The notes under the pieces were generated by a model. That model was not told the origin of the DNA, did no database searches, and was given only the letters and a program-made list of their open reading frames with translations. Shown here in pieces: positions 1 to 5,600 of a stretch of DNA of 5,714 nt. This DNA comes from Lonsdalea britannica (lineage in GTDB: Bacteria > Pseudomonadota > Gammaproteobacteria > Enterobacterales > Enterobacteriaceae). Both the position numbers and the translations under genes were made by a program. Every line of letters begins with the position of its first letter. Within the stretch, counting starts at the first letter, position 1. The DNA is taken from positions 1 through 5,714 of the forward strand of contig NZ_CAMKXG010000229.1 in the NCBI RefSeq assembly GCF_946477055.1, read 5' to 3'.

Positions 1-83
1 GGGTCTTGGGTCTTGGGTCTTGGGTCTTGGGTCTTGGGTCTTGGGTCTTGGGTCTTGGGTCTTGGGTCTTGGGTCTTGGGTCT
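1..83. repeat. Tandem heptamer array (GGGTCTT), G-quadruplex-capable
   Basis: Eleven perfect copies of GGGTCTT plus a six-base partial copy (GGGTCT, 78-83) run head to tail without a mismatch. The array reaches base 1, so its true length is unknown. The plus strand carries twelve GGG runs separated by TCTT, which fits the G3-N4-G3 pattern of intramolecular G-quadruplexes; up to three could form side by side. Seven is not a multiple of three, so all three frames of a strand encode the same seven-residue cycle: G-S-W-V-L-G-L on plus and K-T-Q-D-P-R-P on minus. No frame contains a stop. Perfect identity between copies suggests recent or continuing expansion by slippage (inference). Similar G3N4 heptad arrays are, to my knowledge, known from other bacteria such as Xanthomonas and Nostoc. 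Confidence 0.97.
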
Positions 84-219
84 GCAAGGCTATCGTCCAC
101 ATTGATAAACGCAATATCAGACGCCCCCGCGGGCTCTCTACCTCGCCATTCGCCAAGCGCTAACGGGACTTTCCTGTCATATCGTGCCATCACTCAGAAA
201 TGGGACGGTATCCGTGGCG
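84..219. other. Intergenic segment between heptamer array and LysR gene; doubtful minus-strand open frame
   Basis: No confident gene lies here. On the minus strand an ATG at 190-188, 30 bases past the LysR stop, opens a frame that reads through this segment into the heptamer array and off the window, giving at least 63 codons. It begins MARYDRKVPLALGEWRGRE and becomes repeated KTQDPRP. An in-frame TGA sits just upstream of the start and I see no good Shine-Dalgarno. I do not recognise the sequence. The PLALGEWRGRE stretch resembles the translation of GC-rich dispersed intergenic repeats common in Gram-negative genomes, so a non-coding repeat is at least as likely as a gene. I see no clear rho-independent terminator for the LysR gene here. 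Confidence 0.4.
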
Positions 220-1119
220 TTAACTCTCAGAGACCTGCGGAAAGAAAGCCTCATGTTGCAATACAAAATCAATGAAACAAGCCAAGGCGGGGGAGTTCAG
301 CTTACGACTGGGATAGACCAGATACATATCGTTAGGCTCGGCCTGCCATTGCGGCAACACCCTCATCAACGTTCCCGCCGCGATAGCGTCCCGACTCAGA
401 AACTCGGGAAGCAGGGTAATGCCGCCATGGGCAATCGCACATGCGCGAGCGTAGAGCAAATTATCCGTGACATGGGAACGCGGCAACAGACACTGGTAAT
501 ACTCTTTTTCCCGGTGCAGAACCCACTCGGTCCAGGCGCGATGCGCGATGCAACAGTGCTCCTGTAACTGGCGAGGGTGCATCAGCGGAGCCGCGTGTTC
601 CAGATAACCGACGGACGCCACCAGATAACGCGGCGTTAATCCCAGAGCTCGGCCTATCAGCGATGAATCCTGTGGTTTACCGGTGCGCAAGCCAATGTCA
701 AACCCATCGGCTACCAGATCGACCACGGTATCCGATACCGAGACTTCAAGCATGACCGCAGGGAAACGCTGCTGAAACTCCGCTGTCAATTCCGCCAGCA
801 GGGTTGCTCCCACGCCTGCCGGGCTGGTAATGCGTAACCGGCCGCTCGGATTATCCCGCAAATGCTGGATCGTAAGATCCGCACGCTCCTGTGCCTGCAG
901 CATCTCCTGACAATGAATCAGATAGCGCTCGCCCGCGAAGGTGAGATTGATTTTCCGGGTGGTGCGGTTCATTAATCGCAGTCCCAGCCTCTGTTCTAAC
1001 AGGCTGACGCGCTGACTCAAACTCGACTTCGCCATACCCGCCCGCTGCGCGGCCTGCGTGAAGCTACCGCTTTCCGCGACCAAGGCAAACAGCGCCATGT
1101 CTTTAAGTTGGTTAAACAT
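220..1119 (-). CDS. LysR-type transcriptional regulator, CrgA/DmlR-like
   Basis: A 299-residue protein, the usual LysR-family length. The N-terminal winged helix-turn-helix covers about residues 3-62, with the typical pattern FALVAESGSFTQAAQRAGMA, then SSLSQRVSLLEQRLGLRLMNRTTR and a linker helix to about residue 90. The C-terminal effector-binding domain (about 92-292) opens with GRLRITSP and carries the DGFDIGLRTG segment near 138-147, as in the CrgA/DmlR-like branch. It is expected to be a cytoplasmic tetramer. The ATG start at 1119-1117 has a purine-rich stretch (AAGAAGAAC) upstream on the minus strand. It is divergent from the oxidoreductase at 1244-2248, so control of that gene and of itself is likely by family precedent. 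The effector is unknown. CrgA of Neisseria regulates a neighbouring quinone oxidoreductase, a similar arrangement. Family is secure, specific function is not. Confidence 0.93.
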   Translation of the reverse strand: MFNQLKDMALFALVAESGSFTQAAQRAGMAKSSLSQRVSLLEQRLGLRLMNRTTRKINLTFAGERYLIHCQEMLQAQERADLTIQHLRDNPSGRLRITSPAGVGATLLAELTAEFQQRFPAVMLEVSVSDTVVDLVADGFDIGLRTGKPQDSSLIGRALGLTPRYLVASVGYLEHAAPLMHPRQLQEHCCIAHRAWTEWVLHREKEYYQCLLPRSHVTDNLLYARACAIAHGGITLLPEFLSRDAIAAGTLMRVLPQWQAEPNDMYLVYPSRKLNSPALACFIDFVLQHEAFFPQVSES

Positions 1120-1243
1120 AATTGTTCTTCTTATCCGAACACTGCGTTATTTATTGTACACCTTATCAGCACCCCTTTGCCGTTCTACACTGTGTTGTAC
1201 GCTTATATCGACTCCAACACCTTGCACAACGGGAGAGCTCACT
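1120..1243. promoter_or_regulatory. Divergent promoter/operator region between LysR gene and oxidoreductase
   Basis: This 124-bp gap must hold both promoters. GTTC (1124-1127) and GAAC (1137-1140) form an inverted repeat with a T-N11-A core (T1126, A1138), the classic LysR-box layout, directly in front of the regulator start. A second dyad, ACAC-T-GTGT (1187-1195), sits inside TACA-N6-TGTA (1186-1199). The hexamer TTGTAC occurs twice, at 1154-1159 and 1195-1200, 41 bp apart or about four helical turns, as expected for paired regulator sites. On the minus strand TACAAT (1158-1153) is a good -10 for the regulator, without a convincing -35. I see no strong sigma-70 promoter for the oxidoreductase, which would fit an activator-dependent gene. 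Assigning these sites to this regulator is inference. Confidence 0.5.
1231..1237 (+). promoter_or_regulatory. Ribosome binding site fixing the oxidoreductase start
   Basis: GGGAGAG lies six bases before the ATG at 1244. It selects that start over the in-frame upstream codons from 1058, which would overlap the divergent LysR gene and add 62 residues without family similarity. Confidence 0.75.
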
Positions 1244-2248
1244 ATGACAGCAACAGCCATCGCGGTTGATCCTAAACAACCGGAAAACTTTATCGAAATC
1301 ACTCAGGACATTCCGACTCCCGGCGACCACGATCTCTTGGTTGCCGTCAAAGCAGTTTCCATCAACCCAGTCGACACCAAAGTGCATGCCATGCTGCGCG
1401 CCGACGGCTTGAAAGCCCCGCGAATTCTGGGATGGGACGCCAGCGGCGTCGTGCTGAAGGTGGGTAAGGCCGTATCGGGTTTTCAGGAAGGCGACGAGGT
1501 CTGGTATGCCGGCGATATCACCCGTCCCGGTAGCAACACCACCCATCAATTAATCGACTCGCGCATTGCTGCGCATAAACCCAAGACGCTGGACTGGGCT
1601 TCCGCTGCGGCTCTGCCTCTGACCTCGCTGACCGCCTGGGAAGGGCTGTTTGAACACCTGCGTATTCAGGATGCGGAGGCGGGAAAAACATTGCTGATTA
1701 TCGGCGGTGCCGGCGGCGTAGGCTCTATGGCTATCTCCCTCGCGGCATTACATAGCAAGGTCACCATCATCACCACCGCCTCCCGTCCGGAGTCCGTCGA
1801 ATGGTGCAAGCAGCGTGGCGCGCACCACGTGGTGAACTACCGCAATCTGGTAGACACGGTCAAACAGCAAGGCTTCGAGCAGGTGGACTATATCTTCTGC
1901 CTTAACGATACCGACGGTCACTGGGATGCCATCGGGCAGTTGATTGCGCCTTTGGGCCAAATTTGCACCATCGTAGAAAACGCGCATCCGCTGGACCAAA
2001 CCCAGCTCAAACTGAAAAGCGCCGCCCTGCACTGGGAGTTCATGTTTACCCGCAGCATGTACACCACGCCGGACATTGCTCGTCAGGGAGACATTTTGCA
2101 GCAGGTCGCTCGTGACGTCGACGAAGGCAAACTGAAAGGAACCGCCAGCAAAGTGCTGAAGGGATTAACGACGGAAACCCTCGCCGCCGCGCACAAAACG
2201 GTGCTGGAAGGACATACTCAGGGCAAAATCGTCATCGACTACGAATAA
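1244..2248 (+). CDS. MDR-family NAD(P)H-dependent oxidoreductase, zinc-free ('zinc-type alcohol dehydrogenase-like')
   Basis: A 334-residue medium-chain dehydrogenase/reductase. The GroES-like N-terminal domain (about 1-125) contains VSINPVDTKV and ILGWDASGVV, the quinone-oxidoreductase-like pattern. The cofactor domain (about 126-270) has the Rossmann motif GGAGGVGS at 154-161, followed by the TASRPES segment near 178-184 that fits NADPH binding. It belongs to the group often named zinc-binding alcohol dehydrogenase family protein, but the GHE zinc motif is replaced by GWDASG (63-68). Only three scattered cysteines are present (188, 219, 241), so neither catalytic nor structural zinc is expected. 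It probably reduces quinones, enones or other reactive carbonyls in the cytosol; the substrate cannot be read from sequence. It is divergent from a LysR regulator, its likely controller, and ends just before a strong hairpin shared with serA. Confidence 0.9.
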   Translation: MTATAIAVDPKQPENFIEITQDIPTPGDHDLLVAVKAVSINPVDTKVHAMLRADGLKAPRILGWDASGVVLKVGKAVSGFQEGDEVWYAGDITRPGSNTTHQLIDSRIAAHKPKTLDWASAAALPLTSLTAWEGLFEHLRIQDAEAGKTLLIIGGAGGVGSMAISLAALHSKVTIITTASRPESVEWCKQRGAHHVVNYRNLVDTVKQQGFEQVDYIFCLNDTDGHWDAIGQLIAPLGQICTIVENAHPLDQTQLKLKSAALHWEFMFTRSMYTTPDIARQGDILQQVARDVDEGKLKGTASKVLKGLTTETLAAAHKTVLEGHTQGKIVIDYE

Positions 2249-2254
2249 AAACAC

Positions 2255-2277
2255 AACCGGCCCTCACAGGGCCGGTT
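2255..2277. terminator. Bidirectional rho-independent terminator between oxidoreductase gene and serA
   Basis: AACCGGCCC (2255-2263) pairs perfectly with GGGCCGGTT (2269-2277) around the loop TCACA, a nine-pair GC-rich stem. On plus it is followed by more T (2278-2279), completing TTTT, seven bases after the oxidoreductase stop. On minus it is followed by TGTGTTTTTATT, and it lies 27 bases past the serA stop. One hairpin can therefore end both convergent transcripts. Confidence 0.88.
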
Positions 2278-2304
2278 TTCTATCCTTCATGACGACGATA
2301 GCAA

Positions 2305-3537
2305 TCAGTACAGCAGACGGGCGCGAATGGTGCCCGGAATAGATTTCATCAACTGCAGCGCGGTATCAGCGCTGTCGGTGACCACATCAATCACGACATA
2401 GCCAATATCAGCGCTGGTCTGCAGATACTGTGCGGCGATGTTGATGCCTTCGTTGGCAAAAATGGTGTTCAGCTGGGTCATGATACCCGGACGGTTTTCA
2501 TGAATGTGCAGCAGACGGCTGGCGCGTGCGCTGTGCGTCGGCAGTGACACCTCAGGGAAGTTCACCGCAGACAGCGTAGAGCCGTTGTCGGAGTATTTCA
2601 CCAGTTTGCTGGCCACTTCCCCACCGATGTTTTCCTGTGCTTCCTGAGTAGAGCCCCCGATATGCGGCGTCAGCAGCACATTATCAAATTCGCACAGCGG
2701 CGACAGGAACGGCTCTTTGTTGGATGCGGGCTCTTGCGGGAAGACGTCGATTGCCGCGCCGGACAGATGTTTGCTGCTCAGGGCTTCACATAGAGCAGGA
2801 ATATCTACCACGGTACCGCGTGAGGCGTTAATCAGCATGGCGCCCGGCTTCATCTGAGCCAGTTCGTTGGCCGCGATCATGTTTTGCGTACTGTCGGTTT
2901 CCGGAACGTGCAGGCTGACAATATCGCTCATTTTCAGCAGATCAGACAGCTGGTTAACCTGCTGCGCATTGCCCAGAGACAGCTTGCTTTCGATATCGTA
3001 GTAATAAACGTGCATACCCAGGCTTTCGGCCAGAATACCCAGCTGAGTCCCGATATGACCATAGCCGATAATCCCCAGGTTTTTCCCACGGGCTTCGTAG
3101 CTGCCAACGGCCTGTTTGTGCCATTCGCCGCGGTGTGCCTTCGCGTTGGCCCCAGGGACGCCGCGCAGCATCAGCAGCAGTTCGCCAATGACCAGTTCAG
3201 CAACGGAGCGGGTGTTGGAGAAAGGCGCGTTAAAGACCGGGATACCGCGCTTGGTGGCGGACGGCAATTCAACCTGGTTGGTGCCAATGCAGAAACACCC
3301 GACGGCAACCAGTTTCTCCGCGGCCGCGAAGATCTCTTCGGTCAGGTGCGTGCGAGAACGAATGCCGACGAAATGCGCGTCGCGAATCGACTCTTTCAGC
3401 GTTTCCGGGTCCAACGCGCCTTTATGGTATTCGATGTTGGTGTATCCGGCGGAACGCAGGTTATCGACCGCATTCTGGTGTACGCCTTCTAATAACAGAA
3501 ATTTAATTTTATCTTTTTCGAGTGATACCTTTGCCAT
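2305..3537 (-). CDS. serA: D-3-phosphoglycerate dehydrogenase
   Basis: SerA oxidises 3-phosphoglycerate to 3-phosphohydroxypyruvate with NAD, the first committed step of serine synthesis, in the cytosol. The protein has 410 residues, the same as E. coli. It has a split substrate-binding domain (about 10-107 and 300-336), an NAD-binding Rossmann domain (about 108-299) with GYGHIG at 158-163, and a C-terminal ACT domain (about 340-410) for serine feedback inhibition. The catalytic triad is present: Arg240 in NASRG, Glu269 in PQEP and His292 in TPHIGG. Trp139, which reaches into the neighbouring subunit in the E. coli tetramer, is also present. The serine-site segment HIHENRPG is at 344-351. From memory, the linker before the ACT domain is two residues longer than in E. 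coli and the ACT domain two shorter. AAGG lies seven bases before the ATG. The gene appears monocistronic, with its own upstream region and the hairpin at 2255-2277 downstream. Confidence 0.99.
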   Translation of the reverse strand: MAKVSLEKDKIKFLLLEGVHQNAVDNLRSAGYTNIEYHKGALDPETLKESIRDAHFVGIRSRTHLTEEIFAAAEKLVAVGCFCIGTNQVELPSATKRGIPVFNAPFSNTRSVAELVIGELLLMLRGVPGANAKAHRGEWHKQAVGSYEARGKNLGIIGYGHIGTQLGILAESLGMHVYYYDIESKLSLGNAQQVNQLSDLLKMSDIVSLHVPETDSTQNMIAANELAQMKPGAMLINASRGTVVDIPALCEALSSKHLSGAAIDVFPQEPASNKEPFLSPLCEFDNVLLTPHIGGSTQEAQENIGGEVASKLVKYSDNGSTLSAVNFPEVSLPTHSARASRLLHIHENRPGIMTQLNTIFANEGINIAAQYLQTSADIGYVVIDVVTDSADTALQLMKSIPGTIRARLLY

Positions 3538-3572
3538 TTCCCGACCTTATTTTTCAGACTTCAGATGTGACG

Positions 3573-3597
3573 GTTTGCAAAACCATTGCCTGCAAAC
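3573..3597. promoter_or_regulatory. Inverted repeat overlapping the candidate serA promoter
   Basis: GTTTGC (3573-3578) and GCAAAC (3592-3597) are perfect inverted arms 13 bases apart. The left arm lies within the palindrome GGTTT-GCA-AAACC (3572-3584). The right arm overlaps the proposed -10 box. It could be an operator or a leader hairpin; I cannot name the binding protein. Confidence 0.3.
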
Positions 3598-3622
3598 ATA
3601 ACAAAAATTACGCGGGCGGCAA
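3595..3622 (-). promoter_or_regulatory. Candidate sigma-70 promoter for serA
   Basis: On the minus strand TTGCCG (3622-3617) and TATGTT (3600-3595) are separated by 16 bases. This predicts a start of transcription near 3588, about 50 bases before the serA ATG. The -10 matches consensus at four of six positions and the -35 at three, so this is only a moderate candidate. Both elements lie within or beside inverted repeats. Confidence 0.35.
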
Positions 3623-3636
3623 TACAAACGATTGCC
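3618..3636. promoter_or_regulatory. Inverted repeat GGCAAT-N7-ATTGCC upstream of serA
   Basis: Perfect six-base arms (3618-3623 and 3631-3636) form a 19-bp dyad that covers the proposed serA -35 element. The placement fits an operator. The regulator is unknown. Confidence 0.3.
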
Positions 3637-3790
3637 TGTCGGCGCACAGAAGCGGCAGCGTAAAGCGACATTTGTGGCAAAAAATGCTGCTAAATAAGAA
3701 GCCGACCATATAGTGGCCGTGCCAAATAAGAAAAAGTGATATTAAGCACCAAAAATGCCGGGTAAAAAAAATGCGCCTGATTTCCACAAA

Positions 3791-3813
3791 TCCGGCCTGA
3801 CGAACAGGCCGGA
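3791..3813 (-). terminator. Rho-independent terminator after rpiA
   Basis: TCCGGCCTG (3791-3799) and CAGGCCGGA (3805-3813) form a perfect nine-pair stem with loop ACGAA. It lies 35 bases past the rpiA stop. On the minus strand it is followed by only a short TTTG, so the U-tract is weak, but no other hairpin in the gap is as strong. Confidence 0.72.
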
Positions 3814-3848
3814 GAGAGAGGTGACGAGAGGTTATCAAAGGAACTGAC

Positions 3849-4514
3849 TCACGAGCTTCGTTTGACCGTTTTCACGCCTTCCGGCGTTCCCACGAGCGCA
3901 ACATCCGCGCCACGGTTGGCAAACAGACCAACTGTCACCACCCCGGCGATGCCGTTGATTCGATTTTCCATCGCAATCGCATCGGAGATATCCAGGTTAT
4001 GCACATCCAGAATGACATTCCCGTTGTCGGTCACGACGCCCTGACGATACTCCGGTTGCCCGCCCAGCTTGACCAGTTCCCGCGCAACATAAGATCGCGC
4101 CATAGGGATCACCTCAACCGGCAGCGGGAAACGCCCCAGAATATCCACCTGCTTGGTGGCATCGACGATACAGACGAACTGCCGGGCGATGGCGGCGACG
4201 ATTTTCTCACGCGTTAGCGCAGCCCCGCCCCCTTTAATCATTTGCATATGGCCATTGATTTCGTCCGCGCCGTCCACATACACGTCCAGCACATCCACTT
4301 CATTGCAATCAAACACCGGAATACCGAGGCTTTTCAGCTTGGCGGTGGAGGCGTCCGAGCTGGAGACGGCGCCTTCGATCTGATCTTTCATGGTGCCCAA
4401 CGCATCAATAAAATGCGCCGCCGTCGAGCCTGTGCCTACGCCGACGATAGTACCGGGGCGCACATAGTCCAGCGCGGCCCAGCCGACGGCTTTTTTCAGT
4501 TCATCCTGTGTCAT
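3849..4514 (-). CDS. rpiA: Ribose-5-phosphate isomerase A
   Basis: RpiA interconverts ribose 5-phosphate and ribulose 5-phosphate in the non-oxidative pentose phosphate pathway; it is a cytosolic enzyme needing no cofactor. The protein has 221 residues (E. coli 219). Active-site motifs appear in order: GVGTGSTA (25-32) and SSSDAST (51-57) for phosphate and sugar binding, DGADE (81-85, with Asp81 and Asp84), and [11 protein letters not shown] (94-104, with Lys94 and the catalytic base Glu103). The C-terminus reads GVKTVKRSS where E. coli, from memory, has GVKTIVK, so only the last few residues differ. The ATG at 4514-4512 has a weak AGG about ten bases upstream on the minus strand. A perfect -10 box precedes it. 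The gene is divergent from argP, as in E. coli, and ends in the hairpin at 3791-3813. Confidence 0.99.
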   Translation of the reverse strand: MTQDELKKAVGWAALDYVRPGTIVGVGTGSTAAHFIDALGTMKDQIEGAVSSSDASTAKLKSLGIPVFDCNEVDVLDVYVDGADEINGHMQMIKGGGAALTREKIVAAIARQFVCIVDATKQVDILGRFPLPVEVIPMARSYVARELVKLGGQPEYRQGVVTDNGNVILDVHNLDISDAIAMENRINGIAGVVTVGLFANRGADVALVGTPEGVKTVKRSS

Positions 4515-4548
4515 GGTCTGATTGCCTGTTGCTTTAAAAAGTGCGCGT

Positions 4549-4554
4549 ATTATA
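4549..4554 (-). promoter_or_regulatory. -10 box of the rpiA promoter
   Basis: TATAAT on the minus strand is a perfect sigma-70 -10 element and predicts a transcription start near 4542, giving a leader of roughly 28 bases. Nothing at 16-18 bases further upstream resembles TTGACA; the 17-base spacing gives CGCCTT. Activity may depend on the -10 alone or on an activator. Confidence 0.55.
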
Positions 4555-4625
4555 AAGCAGACGTTGCCGAAAAGGCGTGATTTAGCGTTTGCGTCGACAT
4601 AAATTTCAGGAGTTCGCAGGTAAAA

Positions 4626-4650
4626 GCGTCATTTATTAGAGAGGTGACGC
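4626..4650. promoter_or_regulatory. Inverted repeat GCGTCA-N13-TGACGC in the rpiA-argP gap
   Basis: Perfect six-base arms (4626-4631 and 4645-4650) flank an AT-rich centre, with A-rich sequence on both outer sides. It sits about 57-81 bases before the argP ATG. The sequence AAAAGCGTCATTTA at its left arm (4622-4635) is nearly repeated as AAAAGGCGTGATTTA at 4570-4584. It could be an operator for argP, possibly autoregulatory, or for rpiA. I cannot assign the protein. Confidence 0.35.
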
Positions 4651-4706
4651 GAAAAATTATGGCATAGTGAAAAGAGTAATATTATTCACAGGAACTTTCC
4701 CCCTTC

Positions 4707-5600
4707 ATGAAACGCCCGGACTATCGCACTCTTCAGGCCCTGGACGCCGTAATCCGCGAGCGTGGCTTCGAACGCGCTGCACAGAAACTCTGTATTACTC
4801 AATCCGCCGTCTCGCAGCGCATCAAGCAGCTTGAGAATCTCTTTGGTCAGCCGCTGTTAGTCAGAACGATCCCGCCCCGCCCGACAGAACAAGGGCAAAA
4901 GCTGTTGGCGCTGCTGCATCAGGTGGAACTGCTGGAAGAAGAGTGGCTCGGCGATGAAAACAGCAGCGAGGCCCCTCTCCTGCTATCACTCGCGGTCAAC
5001 GCCGACAGTCTGGCGACCTGGCTGCTGCCGGCATTGCAGTCGGTACTGGCGGACTCGCCGATTCGTCTGAATCTGCAGGTGGAAGATGAGACACGTACGC
5101 AGGAGCGTTTGCGTCGCGGTGAGGTGGTCGGCGCGGTCAGTATTCAACCCCAACCGTTGCCCAGTTGTCTGGTCGACGCGCTAGGCGCATTGGACTACCT
5201 GTTCGTCGCCTCTCCGGAATTCGCGAAACGCTATTTCCCGAACGGCGTCACCCGCTCCGCTTTGCTGCGCGCGCCCGCCGTCGCTTTCGACCATCTGGAT
5301 GATATGCATCAGGCATTTTTACAGCAGAATTTCGACCTTTCGCCCGGCAGCGTCCCCTGCCATATCGTGAACTCGTCGGAAGCCTTTGTGCAGCTGGCTC
5401 GTCAGGGCACCACCTGCTGCATGATCCCCCACCTGCAGATCGAACGAGAGCTGGCTAAAGGCGAGTTGATCGATCTCACGCCGGGCCTGCTACAGCGACG
5501 GATGCTGTACTGGCATCGCTTCGCTCCGGAAAGCCGGATGATGCGTAAAGTGACGGATGCGTTATTGGATCACGGGCGTCGGGTGCTGCGTCAGCCTTGA
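4707..5600 (+). CDS. argP: LysR-type regulator ArgP (IciA)
   Basis: ArgP is a cytoplasmic LysR-type regulator that responds to lysine and arginine. In E. coli it controls argO (arginine exporter) and several lysine-biosynthesis and transport genes; it was first described as IciA, an inhibitor of replication initiation at oriC. The protein has 297 residues, as in E. coli, and is nearly collinear with it. The DNA-binding domain (about 1-65) contains [20 protein letters not shown] and [17 protein letters not shown]. The effector domain (about 90-295) has [38 protein letters not shown] and the [11 protein letters not shown] segment. CAGGAA (4689-4694) is 12 bases before the ATG, a longer gap than usual, but the N-terminus matches E. 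coli. It is divergent from rpiA, and its 3' end forms a hairpin with the sequence before yggE. Confidence 0.98.
   Translation: MKRPDYRTLQALDAVIRERGFERAAQKLCITQSAVSQRIKQLENLFGQPLLVRTIPPRPTEQGQKLLALLHQVELLEEEWLGDENSSEAPLLLSLAVNADSLATWLLPALQSVLADSPIRLNLQVEDETRTQERLRRGEVVGAVSIQPQPLPSCLVDALGALDYLFVASPEFAKRYFPNGVTRSALLRAPAVAFDHLDDMHQAFLQQNFDLSPGSVPCHIVNSSEAFVQLARQGTTCCMIPHLQIERELAKGELIDLTPGLLQRRMLYWHRFAPESRMMRKVTDALLDHGRRVLRQP

Larger units (their letters stand above)
3538..3848. other. serA-rpiA intergenic region (311 bp)
   Basis: I see no convincing gene here. Reading from rpiA towards serA on the minus strand, it holds a hairpin terminator (3791-3813), an AT-rich tract with eight consecutive A on plus (3764-3771), a weak CRP-like dyad AGTGA-N6-GCACC (3735-3750), an inverted repeat GGCAAT-N7-ATTGCC (3618-3636), a candidate promoter (3595-3622) and a palindrome GGTTTGCAAAACC (3572-3584) in the serA leader. 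E. coli serA is known to be controlled by Lrp and CRP from more than one promoter. The AT-rich composition fits Lrp binding, but no individual Lrp site can be assigned by eye. Confidence 0.55.

Noticed and set aside
1..83. CRISPR array reading of the tandem repeat
   Set aside because: Units are 7 bp and contiguous, with no spacers and no cas genes nearby.
126..133. Perfect palindrome CCCGCGGG beside the array
   Set aside because: Eight bases with no loop and no extended arms; easily expected by chance in GC-rich sequence.
6..275. Plus-strand frame of 89 codons starting with a non-ATG codon in the array and carrying GSWVLGL repeats
   Set aside because: It exists because the heptamer has no stops in any frame; it then overlaps the end of the LysR gene in antisense and has no ribosome binding site inside the window.
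1058..1243. 62-codon N-terminal extension of the oxidoreductase
   Set aside because: It overlaps the divergent LysR gene and its promoter, shows no family similarity, and a good ribosome binding site sits before the ATG at 1244.
2884..3492. Long plus-strand frame inside serA
   Set aside because: Antisense shadow of a highly conserved gene with strong third-position GC bias.
3608..3838. Minus-strand 76-codon frame with a hydrophobic centre between rpiA and serA
   Set aside because: It starts at TTG without a clear ribosome binding site, covers the rpiA terminator and the serA upstream region, and its hydrophobic stretch follows from AT-rich sequence.
4515..4706. Possible remnant of the E. 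coli small gene yqfE between rpiA and argP
   Set aside because: I found no open frame or recognisable fragment in the 192-bp gap.
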